Origin: Litomosoides sigmodontis
Lineage: Eukaryota; Nematoda; Chromadorea; Rhabditida; Onchocercidae
NCBI GenBank assembly: GCA_963070105.1
Contig: OY718803.1
Coordinates: 5,500,507 to 5,564,506, forward strand
Length of the DNA: 64,000 bases
Direction: 5' to 3'
Part shown: positions 50,133-62,936 of the stretch, in pieces
Numbering within the stretch: the stretch's first letter is position 1
Layout: each line of letters starts with the position of its first letter
Position numbers and translations under genes: made by a program
Notes under the pieces: generated by a model
Told to the model about the DNA's origin: nothing
What the model saw: only the letters and a program-made list of their open reading frames with translations
Database searches by the model: none

Positions 50133-53100
50133 TACCTTCCTTACATCAGCTAATTGTAAAAAATTCTTCATCGGTTAGGATTTATTTACGTCTCCGACAT
50201 ATTTCTGAACTTTTTTATAGTTAGAGATAATGGAAATGTTTGTTCAATGCTCAGTTAACTCTTTGTAAGTAAAGGTCAGCACGTCTTTCAGAGCAAGACG
50301 AGTCAGCTATTCTTTCCTCACTTCCTCTGTAAATTCTTCTCTGTAAAAGCTAAGTATGTCCCATCGTACTTATGTGGCAGACGGTTTGGAAATAGTCAGT
50401 TGTAGGAGATGTTTATTTAACTTGTGATTAATTTTAGTGATTAAAATAAATTGAAATTAAGAACCACGTTGCAACTGATCATCTCGTCGCATAGTCATCG
50501 AAGTTTGCGCTAATTATGAAATGTGCTGCAATTATTTTGAGCAACAGAGGGTGAGAATTGCTGGAAATATTCAATGAGAAGCGGTTGCTTGCAAACGAAT
50601 TTCTTCTAAAGAGGGCATATGTAAGTGATACTAGGAACAGAAAGGCAACTTTCATAGTCGAACAGTCCTCTAGTTTCTAATCCAATTGTACAGAAATTTC
50701 TTTCTTTGATTTACTCACGTTCTTCACGCATCGCTCCTTCTCATTCCTTCCTGTAATAGTGCAAACGTTTCACGTATTTCCTTCGCGGTCCACATCCGTC
50801 ATTTTATCGGTTTATAGCTCAATGCAACCAAAATTCACTACTACGGTATCAGACCGGTTTTTTCTTCCATTTAAATTTGGTGATAACTTTATATTGGAAT
50901 GTGAAATGCTTCTCTTGTATATTTTGTGTGGGATAATTTGCAATTGCTACTGTGTTGTATGATGGGTTGGTCATCTCTGTCCAACGAATACCGTTGTTGG
51001 GGGCGGTAGGCAGTAGACCATCTGCTTTACCATAGACCATTGAAATTTATCTTCCCATCTCTGAATCCACGCTCTCTGTCCACCTTCCTCTTTGCTTCCT
51101 TCACTTAATTTGTTTTTTTTTTTTTTCAATTACTAATGATGGAGGCATATAATTCTCAACTTTAAGAATAAAAGAGATGGTTAAAGCTCACAGTTTTCTT
51201 GTACTGTTTGTAATATTTATCGTGGACATGTCCTGTACTGTTTAGAAATGTAGTAAAAGGATGCAAAGGTACCATATTCTGAAGTCGAGAGATTAAAATT
51301 TCGGGGAATTAAAGAAGTATGGAGAGGGCAGGAACAGGTAAGTGTTCGGCTGGAATAATGAAGCAGTTCGGAGTGTTACATGCAATGCATGTAGTTGGAT
51401 GTTACTTACGCTCAGTGCACTTAATTTTCTTAAAACTTAAAAATAGGAAGGACAGGTAGTTTGTGATTGGACCACCGGTGGTGCCCAAGAGTTCCAGGAG
51501 GAGAAGGGAGACGCTCTTCCTGAAGGCATCGATACGACAAGGCAACTGGGGTTGCAAGAGTTGCTCCTCATCAACAACCATACATGCAGTTCATTCACTC
51601 ACTCGCTGATTGCTTTGAGTGTAGCAAGAAGTGAAAAGAAAACAGAGAGGAGGAATGGAATAAAAATTGAATGAGAGAGAGAGAGAGAGGGAGGGGGTGA
51701 GACGTAACTTTGGGGAAGATCCGTTTATTCCTATTGTCATGTGGTCATCCTTCATGGTTCCTTTGGTTTTCATTTCAGTTTCCAACCTTTAGCTCAGGAC
51801 ACAGCATCACCTCACGTTCCTGTACGTGATATGCTGCGTCTCTTCGATGCTGTCCTTACTCCCATGTACTTTGGCAGAGGTTGGATTTGCTGTTAATGAA
51901 TGAGCGAGAAGGGAACGATGACCTTACTGAACTCTTTCTGCCATTTCTCATCCATTTCATTTTATGTTGGCGCTTTTGTCAGAGGCTAAAAGTATCGTTG
52001 TATTATCGCCACTTCCACTGCTCCCTTTCGGTATTGTTACATTGGAAAGAAATGGAAGAAATTCGTTTGCTTCCATTACAACTTTCTCTTTCGCACCATT
52101 GTTGTGTGCATTGTCGTTTGAAATACTGTAAGCTGTATTGATTTGTTTTAGCCATTTCATTAGCTGCCGACAATGATTCATTGGCTATTCATCGCTTTAA
52201 GTTTCAAATATTTCGGTGGTATTTGACCTTTGTCGGCTCTTGTCCATCTTGTTATTTATCTCACTTCTGACCTTTGCCTTTCACTTATTTAATTTCAGTT
52301 CGTTTCCGCCAGAAAGTTTTTGAAAAGACAGTAGCAATCGAAAACCCTCGTTTACATTTCAAATAGTCCAACAGTTCTTGGCTTTCGAAAATTTATTTCA
52401 AGTTCGATTTTAACGTATAGGATGATGTTTGATATCATGGGATTCACACGGTTGTGCTCTTCCTTTTTTCGCTCATGTTTGTTTGTTAAATCGATATGCA
52501 CCCACCTTTGGCAGTGACTAAGCTGCAAGCAATGCTTCAAATTTCAGAGGAGTGAGTTGAAGTGTGAGTGGACTGAGAATCTCACCTTCTAGGTATTTCA
52601 ACTGCTGGGTCCTGGAGTGGAGCGAGAAGTGGAAGTGCTTTGATTGTTGCAGATGTTCTTCATTCCATTTTACATTCCATCTCAAGATGGACATTTCCTC
52701 AGTTCGATGGGAAATAGATGCTTATATTGGATGATTTGATTGTTGGTGTTGTATACGCTGTTGTGCCGTGTTGTACTGCACAGCCTTCACCTAATTTCTG
52801 TCTCGATTTTTTTCTCAGTATAACTTTTCTTGCGGTATGTTTTAATAATTAGCGTACAATGTTTCGTTTCCCAATGCATCTTTTAACTGTCGTGGTTTGT
52901 TCGTTTCTTTCAAATGTTCCTTTGCGCGCTTTTTATCCATAACCGTCGGTCTTTTCCCACATCACTGCTTTTCGGAGCAATGTATTTCGAGAGTTGGGAG
53001 CGTATAGCTTTTCTCGATCTCGGCCTTCCTCGTTGTTCATAACGGAAAGAAATGATTTTGCAGCACTCAATTTTTTAATTGAAAGTTATCATTGGGATAG

Positions 53101-53285
53101 TATTTGTATTTTTCCGTGGAATTTTTCGCAATTGCGATATAGCTTTACCTCTCCTGTTTCTGAAACGCGTGTTTAATGTCAAAAGATTGTTAATGGCGCA
53201 AAGCTATTATGTAGGAAGCCCGGCGTTCATGTTAATTATTTCGATGAATTGCGCCTTTTTTCCATTTTTTACATGTTGAGGGATA
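50133..53285. other. intergenic, receptor to transgelin
   Basis: About 3.1 kb with 3' flank of the receptor gene, a T run near 51113-51126, a GA run near 51671-51690, and no recognised coding exon. It probably includes the transgelin promoter and leader. Confidence 0.6.
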
Positions 53286-54666
53286 ATGACAGAACGTGCG
53301 ACAAAATCTGGTTTGGCGTTGGAAGCTCAGCGTAAAATACACGGAAAATATGATAGCGAATTAGCTGGACAACTTCTTGAATGGATTGCCCAACTCACCG
53401 GGAAAAATTTTTCAACCAATGGTGATGTCAAGAATTTTTTAGAAGTCCTCAAAGATGGCACGGCATTGTGCAGGTAAAGGCTGTTAAGAAGTTAGTCGCA
53501 GTTATTTGCAGAAAATAATTAGTCAAATTTGAGAGGTATCTAAGAATAAAAAAATTTTTATTTCTGATAAGAAAATTTTTTTTAAAAAAAGTGGAAATGA
53601 AAGATGAAAAATTTCCTGATCAGGAAGTGGAAAATGCAGGAGAGAAGAGGCTAACTATTGGCGAACAATAATAAAAATTAACTAACAATTTTTAATCTCA
53701 CTGTCCTTAATCGGTTTGTGCTTATCGCTACAATGTTATCCTTCTTTTTGAGACATCCGAACTATTTCAGCCTTGCAAACGCCTTACAGCAGGGTTCAGT
53801 GAAGAAGATCAACACCAGTGCAATGGCATTCAAACAAATGGAAAACATTTCATTCTTTTTATCGTTCGCCGAGAAGCATATCGCGAAGTTAGAACTTTTC
53901 CAAACCGTCGATTTGTTTGAGGGTCAAGATCCAAATGCAGTTATCGTTTGCCTGTCATCGTTGGCCAGAAAATCCGAAGAACTGTTTGGAAAGCCTGGCT
54001 TAGGCCCAAAAGTAGGTGAAATTCTATGTCTTGTTGAGCTTTAAAAGTTGTGGGTAAAAAAGTCATTCCATACAATTAGAAATCCTCAAAAGCCATAGTA
54101 TTTATCTAGTGATTATTTTGGATGATGTAAATTGCAGAACATCCAGTTCTATGACCATAATTTTTCAGTTAAAAGGCTTTGCTCACTATTCCTGATTTAC
54201 GATTCTCTTTCATGTATCTATGATAATTAGTGTTATGAATGCCAACGACTATCACTTTCATATTGTTTTGGATATGTGAAGTAGAATGATGCATTTTTTT
54301 TAAATTGTTAATTTTTATGAGCTCGTTTCTTATATGACTTGAATTCATCACGTGAGCCTTAGAATTAATGTTATGACAGAAAAATCATAAATTGATGTTA
54401 TGATAGAAAATAATCAGAGAGTACTTGTATATGTTTAGATCTAATTATTATATAGATTAGCACTTAAGCCAACAACTTTTGAGCCTAGCGTTTCGAAATA
54501 CATACTGCATATTCATCAAATGCATCTTTAGGAGGCGAAGGGAGAGAAACGTGAATGGTCGGAGGAAAAACTTCGTGCCGGTGAGGCTATTATTGGACTT
54601 CAAATGGGTTCAAACAAAGGTGCTAATGCATCCGGCATCAATATGGGTAACACACGTCACATGTAG
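53286..54666 (+). CDS. transgelin/SM22-like calponin-homology protein
   Basis: Actin-associated muscle-type protein. Three exons (53286-53473, 53771-54011, 54532-54666) join in frame to 187 residues, near the 200 of vertebrate SM22. A single CH domain covers about residues 20-140, with LLEWIAQLTGKNFSTNGDV, LKDGTALCRLANAL, MAFKQMENISFFL and FQTVDLFEGQDPNAVIVCLS. The last exon carries one calponin-like repeat, IIGLQMGSNKGANASGINMG, and ends NTRHM. This arrangement is shared with SM22/transgelin and with the filarial calponin-like antigens. Full calponins have a longer C-terminus with more repeats, so transgelin-like is the better name. Confidence 0.93.
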
Positions 54667-55595
54667 GGCTATCGTACCCTGAAAACATTGTCGCTGGAAC
54701 TTTAATATCTGAAATTATTGGGTTCGAAAGGTGGAAGGGAGCAAAATAAGGGAGAGATGAGCCAAACTGTTTTCCTAATGCAGCTGCGTAATTTGTTTCA
54801 AATAACAAAATTTAGTGAAGGGAATTAAAAGCCTGAAAGAAGGAAATAAACTGAGACGCTATCAGCGCTCATCTTCTCAGATTCTGTGCTTATCGAATGG
54901 CGTTAACTTGCATATTTTCCAAAAAGTTATTTTGTTATCAACTGGCATTTGGGTCATTTACTGCTCACTTCAACTTTTTTCGGTAGCGTTCCTGAGCTGA
55001 TTGAAAGTTAACGAAATTGGGCATCGATGTGTTATTTAATATTTTCATTGCGTAAGGGTTCAGATGAAAAATGAATTAGTTCATAGTGATATGACTGTTG
55101 TTATTTCTATCTTTTATGATTTTACCACAGAAATGTCACATTATTGCATATTAATTCCAACTCACTACGTGTATTCCTTATTCTATTTCATTCCGTCTTT
55201 TTTAATATTTCACTTCGAAATAAATTGTTCTTATTTTAATAAAAGGTTCTGTTACGCGCTGTCAATGTTGTACAATTGTACATTGTTATCTTATTTGCTG
55301 TTTAACGAACTATTAACGGTAGCTGAGGTGTAGCAGAGCAGTGGGTGGGATGGAGTAATAGCACGGCAGGATGAGGTGGACGTTTACTACTTGCCGTTTC
55401 ATGAGACGGTCGATTTTCGCAGCATTTCTTTATTTTAATCAGACATTAACATCCGGTAGCGGTAGGGTATTGGCTGGGTGGTAAGTATGTAAGTTTGGTG
55501 CAAGTAAGACAGGCGTGTGAGATTGTTTCATATGACGGAATAAGAGTAAAGTTAGATAGGTTATGAAAGGTATGTGTTGCAGGTGGTAGCGCTCC
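54667..55595. other. intergenic, transgelin to golgin-84
   Basis: 3' flank of the transgelin gene and 5' flank of the golgin gene. TTGCAGGTGGTAGCG, 20 bases before the golgin ATG, could be a trans-splice acceptor. No coding exon is seen. Confidence 0.55.
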
Positions 55596-56739
55596 ATGTC
55601 TTGGCTTGCAAAAGTGTCGCATATTGCCGGTCGGGCTGAAGATCTGCTGAATCAAATTGATCAAAATGCCGCTGTCGTATGACTTTTTAAAAAAAATATC
55701 CTATCCACTTTTTTGTGTAAAAGCTGCACAGAATCAATCAGCGAGCGATAAAGCAGCAAGACGCAAAAATATAAGACGTGTTAGACGCCACTGATTAGTT
55801 GCAAGCAGCGATAATCAATGGATCTGTTTCAGATGTGCTTAAGAAGTGTAGGTAGTATAGTACTAAGATGTAAATATTAAGGATATGTTGGAGAATACCT
55901 ATGACTTTCTTCATTTGCTGAGGAGAGATTAAAGTGGGAACTCAGGAGTGTTACAATTTCAGGCATTAAAGAACACGAGACATGGTATTGATAAGAGTGA
56001 CTCAACAATGAGCTTGATCGACATTGAAGGACAAGAAACAAAGAAATTGGAAAAACCTCTATCCGAAATTTTAGAATCAGCAACTAAACACCACACAAGG
56101 TATGTTAGCATGCAAAGAATAGATCGTATGACAATGCACATGTCAAGGTATGGACTTCGATGTACGTAAAACTTTGCATGCCAAAAATGAAGAATCACTT
56201 ATGAAGTTTTGATACGTGCCAATACAAGAAAATGTTCCCATGGCTTGCATCATTTTGCCGTAATCTAGCTCCATGATTTACTTAAAATTTTTGGCGAGAT
56301 ATTTTGTGGTGTCCAAGTATTTCTCACTCATCGCCATTCTAAACCACAATAAGATACCTAGATAAGGTTTTGTAGGAAAAACGTTTTAAATTGTAAATAA
56401 AATTTGCATATATTTCGTGCGAAAATGCAATCACTTGTTAGTCACTCCGCTTTAGACGCTACAAATGTTAGCACAGGCATTATTATTAGTAGACATTGTT
56501 AGTCGTTCTTTTACGAATATTAGTCGTAATTTGCTTGAGTTTTGAACCTCACCACAAATTTTCTTACGAATATTCTTTTCAGGACAGACTACACATATTC
56601 AATATCAAATAGAACTTGTAGTAAAAAAAAAGACGATGATTTGATAGCTTATTTGAATAACTCGAATGAGCCGACATCTAGCCGTTGTTCCTCCGTAACG
56701 AGTTGTTTGTCAGCACCAAATCCTCATATTACAAGTCAG

Positions 56740-56837
<98 letters not shown>

Positions 56838-59806
56838 TTTCGACGTTTTTTTTTTATAAAAGATTTTAGATTAGTTGATTTTTGCCGTCTAGACGGTTTC
56901 TTGCTTTAAAATAACTATGTTAGTAGCAAATGTAAAAGAAACAGCTCATTTAAAATTTTAGATACCATTTTAACAATATCGGATCCACATACAACTGAGG
57001 AATATCTAAAGACGCAACAGATGGATGCACTGAAATGCTTGCATATAAAAGAAAGTCAAATGGCTGTGATGTCTGTTCGATTGCAAGTAAAGTTTAATGT
57101 GTGAATTGTCGAGCATTAGTTCATTTATCTTTAACAACCACACTTCAGGAAGCAGAGGAAGCCAATATCAAAAAAGATGTCCAGATAACAGAGCTCAGTA
57201 AAGAATTGAAGTTGATGAAGAGTGAACTAGAAGCAAGAGATCGTGGCATCAGGGATGATCAATCGTATAGTTTGAAAAAACTCCAGACTGAGCATGATAA
57301 AGAGAAAGAAGAATTCGAAAAACGAGAGCAAGATTATGTGAAACGTTTAGAGTCAGCCAATAATAAATATTCGAAAACCGAAAAAGAATTGCAGGAGCTG
57401 AGGACAGAAATTCTGAAGATGGAAATGAATGAGCAGAAATTGATGGAAGAGGTGTGCAAATTTTTTTTCTCTTGGTGGCGATTTTTTTGATTAATTTTGC
57501 AATAAAATTTTATGGTTTTATGAGCCTAAAGAAATTGTAGATAAGGCTTGCAAAGTATAATCTCGAAGCAAACAAACACGAATTTGATGAATACAAACAA
57601 AGAGCCCAGAAGGTTTTGTCCGCGAAGGAAAATCTGTTGGCATCTTTGAAAGAGGTGTTTCTATTTTTTTCTATTAATTCTTAACTTTTACCTTGTCTCT
57701 TAATTTTGTAAACGTAACAGATTATAATTCATGCGCATTAATTAAAGGATATATAGTGTTCTAGGTATCTATTCTGTTTCTGCTCCGTCCTCGAAGTGTA
57801 GGAAGTCAGGCGAACTGGAGTACTTATTAAAACAGTAGTATATTTTCGTTGCAGCAATGCTTGCATACACTCAGCATTAGTTAAAATCTCGCGTACATTA
57901 TGATTACGTGTAATAATTTGTTAGTAGTTATTAATTTTGCATTAAATCGTTTTATAGTGCAAGATTTTCACTTTATCACTTATGGAAACAATCATTTTAG
58001 CCTCAGAGTCTTGCTTTACCATTTAAATTTATTAAGAGCATAATTTATAGAATTCTTGCTCTGGATCAGATAATGCAAACAATGTCGAGTTGGAAGAACT
58101 GCGATGTGAGCTTGATCTATTAAAAGATGATCTTCAGCAATCACAGTTTGCCATCTACAATCTTAAAGGAGATATACAGGTAGTTGAAGTCATGATTTCG
58201 ATTTGAAATTTTTAACAGGCATGTTAGTCTTCCCGATGCAACATGCGCCATTTTTTTTTGCGGGAAGCCAGATTGTAGGTACGAATTATCGGATACTTTC
58301 AGGATATATGGAGTCATCCTTTTCATGCATTTAATATATTGATTCTAATGCAGTAGAAGATCTCCTTCTGTATAATGATAACAGCGAAATAATATGTTTA
58401 TCACAGATTAATTTTTGAGGAAATGGAAAATAAGTTGCGTGATGAACAGCACGCTTCTGGGGTACAAAGGGAAAACCTTTTAAAGCAGGTTCATCACCAT
58501 TTGTCTCAAGCAAACGAATACAGAGAGCAGATGGAAAGAATTCAACTAGTTGGTACTCTCGTTTGTTAAATAGCTCATTTGTTGAACACCTGCTATACAA
58601 TAAATTCTATATCTACGATTGTCATTGACTCTCTTGGTCTCTCATATAGGATATTCTTAATGGCATGGAAAAGACATAGCAAATCCACTAGCCTTTATCA
58701 TTCTTTTTATAAGTCGACTTTTTTCTCTTTAGGAATATGACTTTTTACAAGCGGAAATACGTAGACAGGAGGAAGCGGTTGAAAGAAAACTTGCTGAAAA
58801 AGATATCGAGCTGGCTAGATTAATGGAGGAGAAGAAGACTACTATAAGATATGACATCAATGAAATGGAACAAAAAATGTCGCTTTTGAGTGAAAAATTG
58901 ATTTCGAAGCAAACAGCTATCGAAAAAATTGAAAGCGAAAAAAGGGCACTTGAGTTACGGCTTGAACGCGCTGAAGTTATTTTTTTTTCTTTCTGGATTT
59001 TAATTTGGTGTGATGTTCCAACTTGAATCGAATTAAACGAAGCAGTTCCTTAGTTGTGTAAGACTTTTCTGCGGATATAGTCGAATATAGCAAAAACTAT
59101 TTAACCAGCAATACTGCTGTTCATGTTAAGCATATGTTCGATGCTCAAACAAAGCAGTTATTAAGTTTTACATTATTTCAGTACGCATGTAGAAATGCTG
59201 AAGCAGCTGCGGTTAAAGCAGTGACAATTGAAATGCGTGGAAATGGCGTCAGTACAAGCGATCAAAGCTATTCGATGTTTACAATTTCACATTCGGATAA
59301 CATGCTTATTCGCGTGGCTAAGCATGCATTTTGCATTGTTGATCATTTTGGGTAAGAATTGTATTGATTTTCTAACTTCTCAACAGTTTCAAAGTATTTA
59401 AAGGAATGTTCTGTTTATGTTATTTCGCAGTATTATTTTTTAAAGTTTTAAGGGGGTAGTCGTTGAATCGTATTAAGGTGTTATTGATAGTTTAGTTTAT
59501 AGATCGGTTTTGATCGTTTCTTTAAATGCAGCTTCGATTCTTTTGCTATATATTGTGCATTAATATCTGAAACGCGTTAGTTTATATATTAATCTTAATG
59601 AGCATGGAGTTTGGGTATAAATCTTTCAGTTCCAATCCTGCAACTTTTAGTGCAGCTAGGTTTACCAATTTCTTTTCAGGCTACGTCTAGCAGTGTTCAT
59701 GCGCAGCTCTACGTTTCGTTTCTTTTTTTTTATGTATTGTCTATTGTTGCACGCATGGGTATTCTTTATTCTGTTTACATATACACCGGAAATACACCCT
59801 CTTTAA
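55596..59806 (+). CDS. GOLGA5: golgin-84 (GOLGA5), Golgi coiled-coil tether
   Basis: Tail-anchored Golgi protein that tethers COPI vesicles and binds Rab1 in the known family. Twelve exons join in frame to about 585 residues. The N-terminal [20 protein letters not shown] matches the family's conserved start helix. A short acidic/Lys motif [14 protein letters not shown] corresponds to the conserved segment upstream of the coil. Long heptad-rich coiled coils follow, roughly residues 190-500, including [32 protein letters not shown] and [20 protein letters not shown]. The last exon (59680-59806) encodes [19 protein letters not shown] and [19 protein letters not shown], the C-terminal membrane anchor with the golgin-84 signature YTPE. 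Exon 4 ends only eight bases before a long TA repeat. Exon 2 (55732-55779) is the least certain. Confidence 0.93.
56743..56835. repeat. (TA)n microsatellite of about 92 bp in a golgin-84 intron
   Basis: About 46 uninterrupted TA units, starting eight bases after the proposed exon 4 donor (ACAA then GTCAGA). The poly-Tyr/Ile open frames here are repeat artefacts. Confidence 0.97.
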
Positions 59807-60490
59807 CATTACCAACATTTACCGTTTCTTTTACTTTAAACATATGCTCTTATTCTTATGGCGAAAATTCGTGTGGATAAGCAGATTCTTGTACTTTTAT
59901 TTCTAATTGGTGAGATTGGCTTGCAAAATCTTCCCGATTTTTTCATATGTGCCTAAATATCAACTGTGATGTGCAAATGGACTGAAAATGCCTTTCCTTC
60001 CTTGAATTTTTCTGATCTCATTATTTTAGACTTTTAGACATTGTGTATGCTTGAAGTATTCCTCTTTCATTATTTGGGAAATTGTGAAAGTAACCGATTT
60101 CTATTCCTAATGTTTGGAATACCTAATTTTTTTGTGAATTTAACTCTGTTAAAACGGAGAATCTGTTGATAAAATTGTTTGAATACACAGGTTGTGGAGT
60201 GGTTGTTCCATACGACTAATAGTATTTTTATAGCGCAAATAACTGCTGTGGGACGGTAGATTTCACAAAAAAAGAAATGCAGTAGTGATGAGGCGCTTAA
60301 GAGCAAGTTATGGTGTTTCTAGATGAAGTGCTGTAGCTTTAGCACTTTTAGAATTGTTGCATTTCTTAGGCTGCGTTATATTGGGAATCAAACATTACTG
60401 CTGTCTCTAATGTTATAGGTGAAAGACGAAGATTAAATGAATTGCAGCAAAATTATTGTTTGGTTGTGAACGTATTGCTCGCTGAAAATT
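59807..60490. other. intergenic, golgin-84 to VTA1
   Basis: AT-rich 3' flank of golgin-84 and leader of VTA1, 684 bases, with no coding exon recognised. Confidence 0.6.
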
Positions 60491-61992
60491 ATGACTTCTG
60501 TGATGCAAGTTCCTCAGTCCTTGCGCGCAATTGCACATTATGTAAAAATAGGTGCAGAAAACGCTGACCGTGATCCGATCATCCATTATTGGTGTAAGTT
60601 TCAGATTCTTTTGAAGAACTTCATTAGAAGTATGTTTTACTTTTTGCAAAGATTTTTGAATTCCGTAAATGGGAATCCATTATTTAGGTTTGTTTTATGC
60701 AGTACAAACTGGGATGGATTTAGACAAGAAGTCTCCGGAAGCTCTGCAGTACCTAACGTCGTTGCTTTCTACATTGGAAGATGTAAATTCTTTATGAAAT
60801 CTTTTAACGTTAGTACTAGTTACAAGAATTAAATCAAAAACACAATAATTTAATAGTCGAGTAACTATAGATGAAGAAAAAATTAAGTGGGCGAGAAGCG
60901 CTGACGCAGGATTTGGTAGCCCAAGCTCACATTGAAAATTTCGCCATGAAACTGTTCGACTATGCTGACAAAAATGATCGTCAATCTAATTTCACTAAGT
61001 AATTTTGAATGGAATTTCCGTAGTCTTGGTGTAAAGATTTTCAAGTTCTTCTTGCAGATGATTAAAAATGCTGTGTTTATGATACTGAGTTGCGAGTTAG
61101 GTAAGCTCTACTTTTTATTTGGCTCGTCCGAGAAGTTTTATAAGCATGATATACTTAATTCATCTCTTCGTAAGGGAAGCAGATTTCTCGTATATTTTAA
61201 TTTTGCTTATGATTTTCAGAAGTGTTATCAGGGCTTTCTATACATCTGGACACTTGATCGATGTTTTAACACTTTTTGGAGAATTGGATGAAAACCTCGT
61301 TGCAACCAGAAAATATGCGAAGTGGAAGGTGAAATTATCTTTTTTCACATTGCACATTTATCATTTTCTCATCTAGCGTTAATTTAATGTATTCTCTTTT
61401 TTTTGGGCATATATAACTGAATAATATTAATTGGCTCACACTAATTCGCTTAAACAAAATTTTAATTTATAAATCGAAAATCTGTTTCAGGCGACATACA
61501 TACACAGTTGTATAAAAAGTGGCGAGACCCCGAAACCGGGATCAGGTCGTAGTGGAAGTGATATGAAAGACCTTAACTTGAGAATCCATCAACGTATGCT
61601 TTATCTTCGTTTTGCAAATTTGACCCACTTATTTTCTTATGTAATATTTTGATTATAATGATTTTTCTTAAAGTTAATATATTACAGCTGAAATAAAAGA
61701 AGAGCCTCAGTCAAGTATTAGTGGATCTAAATTTGTACCAAATTCTACCGATCCGTCTTACGTAGCTTCGGATTCGGCCTCAACGGTAGTAACTTGTGGA
61801 ACGTTGCATATCCCCGATGACAACAGATCATCGCAGGCAGTACTTGAGAACAATGACGGTGGAAGATTGACTCTGGATGATTATATGGAAGCGCAGAAGT
61901 ATGCAAAATATGCTGTAAGTGCATTGAGTTATGAAGATTCTAAGACAGCTATCGAAAGTATGATGAAAGCACTTTCAATTTTAAAGAAATAA
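60491..61992 (+). CDS. VTA1: VTA1/LIP5, VPS4 activator in the ESCRT pathway
   Basis: Cofactor that stimulates the AAA-ATPase VPS4 during ESCRT-III disassembly at multivesicular bodies. Six exons (60491-60593, 60703-60782, 60871-60998, 61220-61328, 61491-61593, 61688-61992) join in frame to 275 residues. The N-terminal tandem-MIT domain is seen in VPQSLRAIAHYVKIGAENAD, then AHIENFAMKLFDYADKNDRQ, AFYTSGHLIDVLTLFGELDE and RKYAKWKATYIHSCIKSGET, all closely matching LIP5. A Ser/Thr/Pro-rich linker follows. The C-terminal VSL domain is DDYMEAQKYAKYAVSALSYE then DSKTAIESMMKALSILKK. Every splice phase agrees. Confidence 0.96.
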
Positions 61993-62936
61993 AGGATTGG
62001 TTTTCAGAAAACTTATTTTAAAAGATATTACTTTTATGCATCGCAATTGTTTTGGAAAACCTGCTCATTAGATCAATTTTCGTGACTCTGACTCTAATGA
62101 TTTTGATGTGTGGAATCATATAAATAGTAATTTTCAGTTTTGTGTAAAGCAAACAGTCAACTGAAATTGCAACTTACCATTTAAATTGACTTATTTGTTT
62201 CATCAATTTCAGTTATGTGAAATGCACTTAAAAAATGATTTCCCAATTTCGCCTTTAAAATTTATTTCGAAAGTTTTGCATGCAGTTCTATTAATGCTGT
62301 TTTTTGGGTTGAAAATTTCGTTGAATCACTGTGTGTTAGATGCTCATAGACATCATATTTGGCTTTAATCTCTATATTATCATTTTCTATTGCAGTGCAT
62401 TATTATGAAGAGCACTTTGTAATTTACTTGTTCATATAATTTTGACCTGCTACAATAAAAGTATTCGAAATTATCAACTGTTCTTAATGTAGAAGTCATG
62501 TTTCAGCTTCGACTTTTTCATTCTCTTCTCATTCATCCTCTTTGCCAGAGTTAAATATGATAAAATTGTGGTAAGTACGGGTTCGATATAGATCTTAACT
62601 AACGCTAATGATTATTTTATATGATTAAATTTATTCCACATTTTTCTGCATTACATTATTACTTTGAAGTATCGTTCACTATCATTTGAAAGCTGGTATA
62701 AGAAGTCAGAATGCTAAAATGAGAGGCTCTAAACATTCATTCATTAGTGTGTATTCTTTCAGTTATTTACTCAAGGGTGTCTTACCTTTTAATTTGGAAT
62801 AATTTTTGACAACTTGGCTTGATTTAAAAAGGATATTAGGTTTTGGGAGAAGTAATTGATGGAAACGTGTTTTATCTCGCGAACGTTTCTTGATCTGATG
62901 TGGAAATACTTGTTTGCAGGTTACGAAAGGTAGGAT
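61993..62936. other. intergenic, VTA1 to RALBP1
   Basis: About 940 bases with VTA1 3' flank. TTTGCAGGTTACG, about 20 bases before the RALBP1 ATG, is a candidate trans-splice acceptor. No coding exon is seen. Confidence 0.6.

Noticed and set aside
56542..56909. Tyr/Ile-repeat proteins
   Set aside because: Produced by reading the TA microsatellite through a golgin-84 intron.
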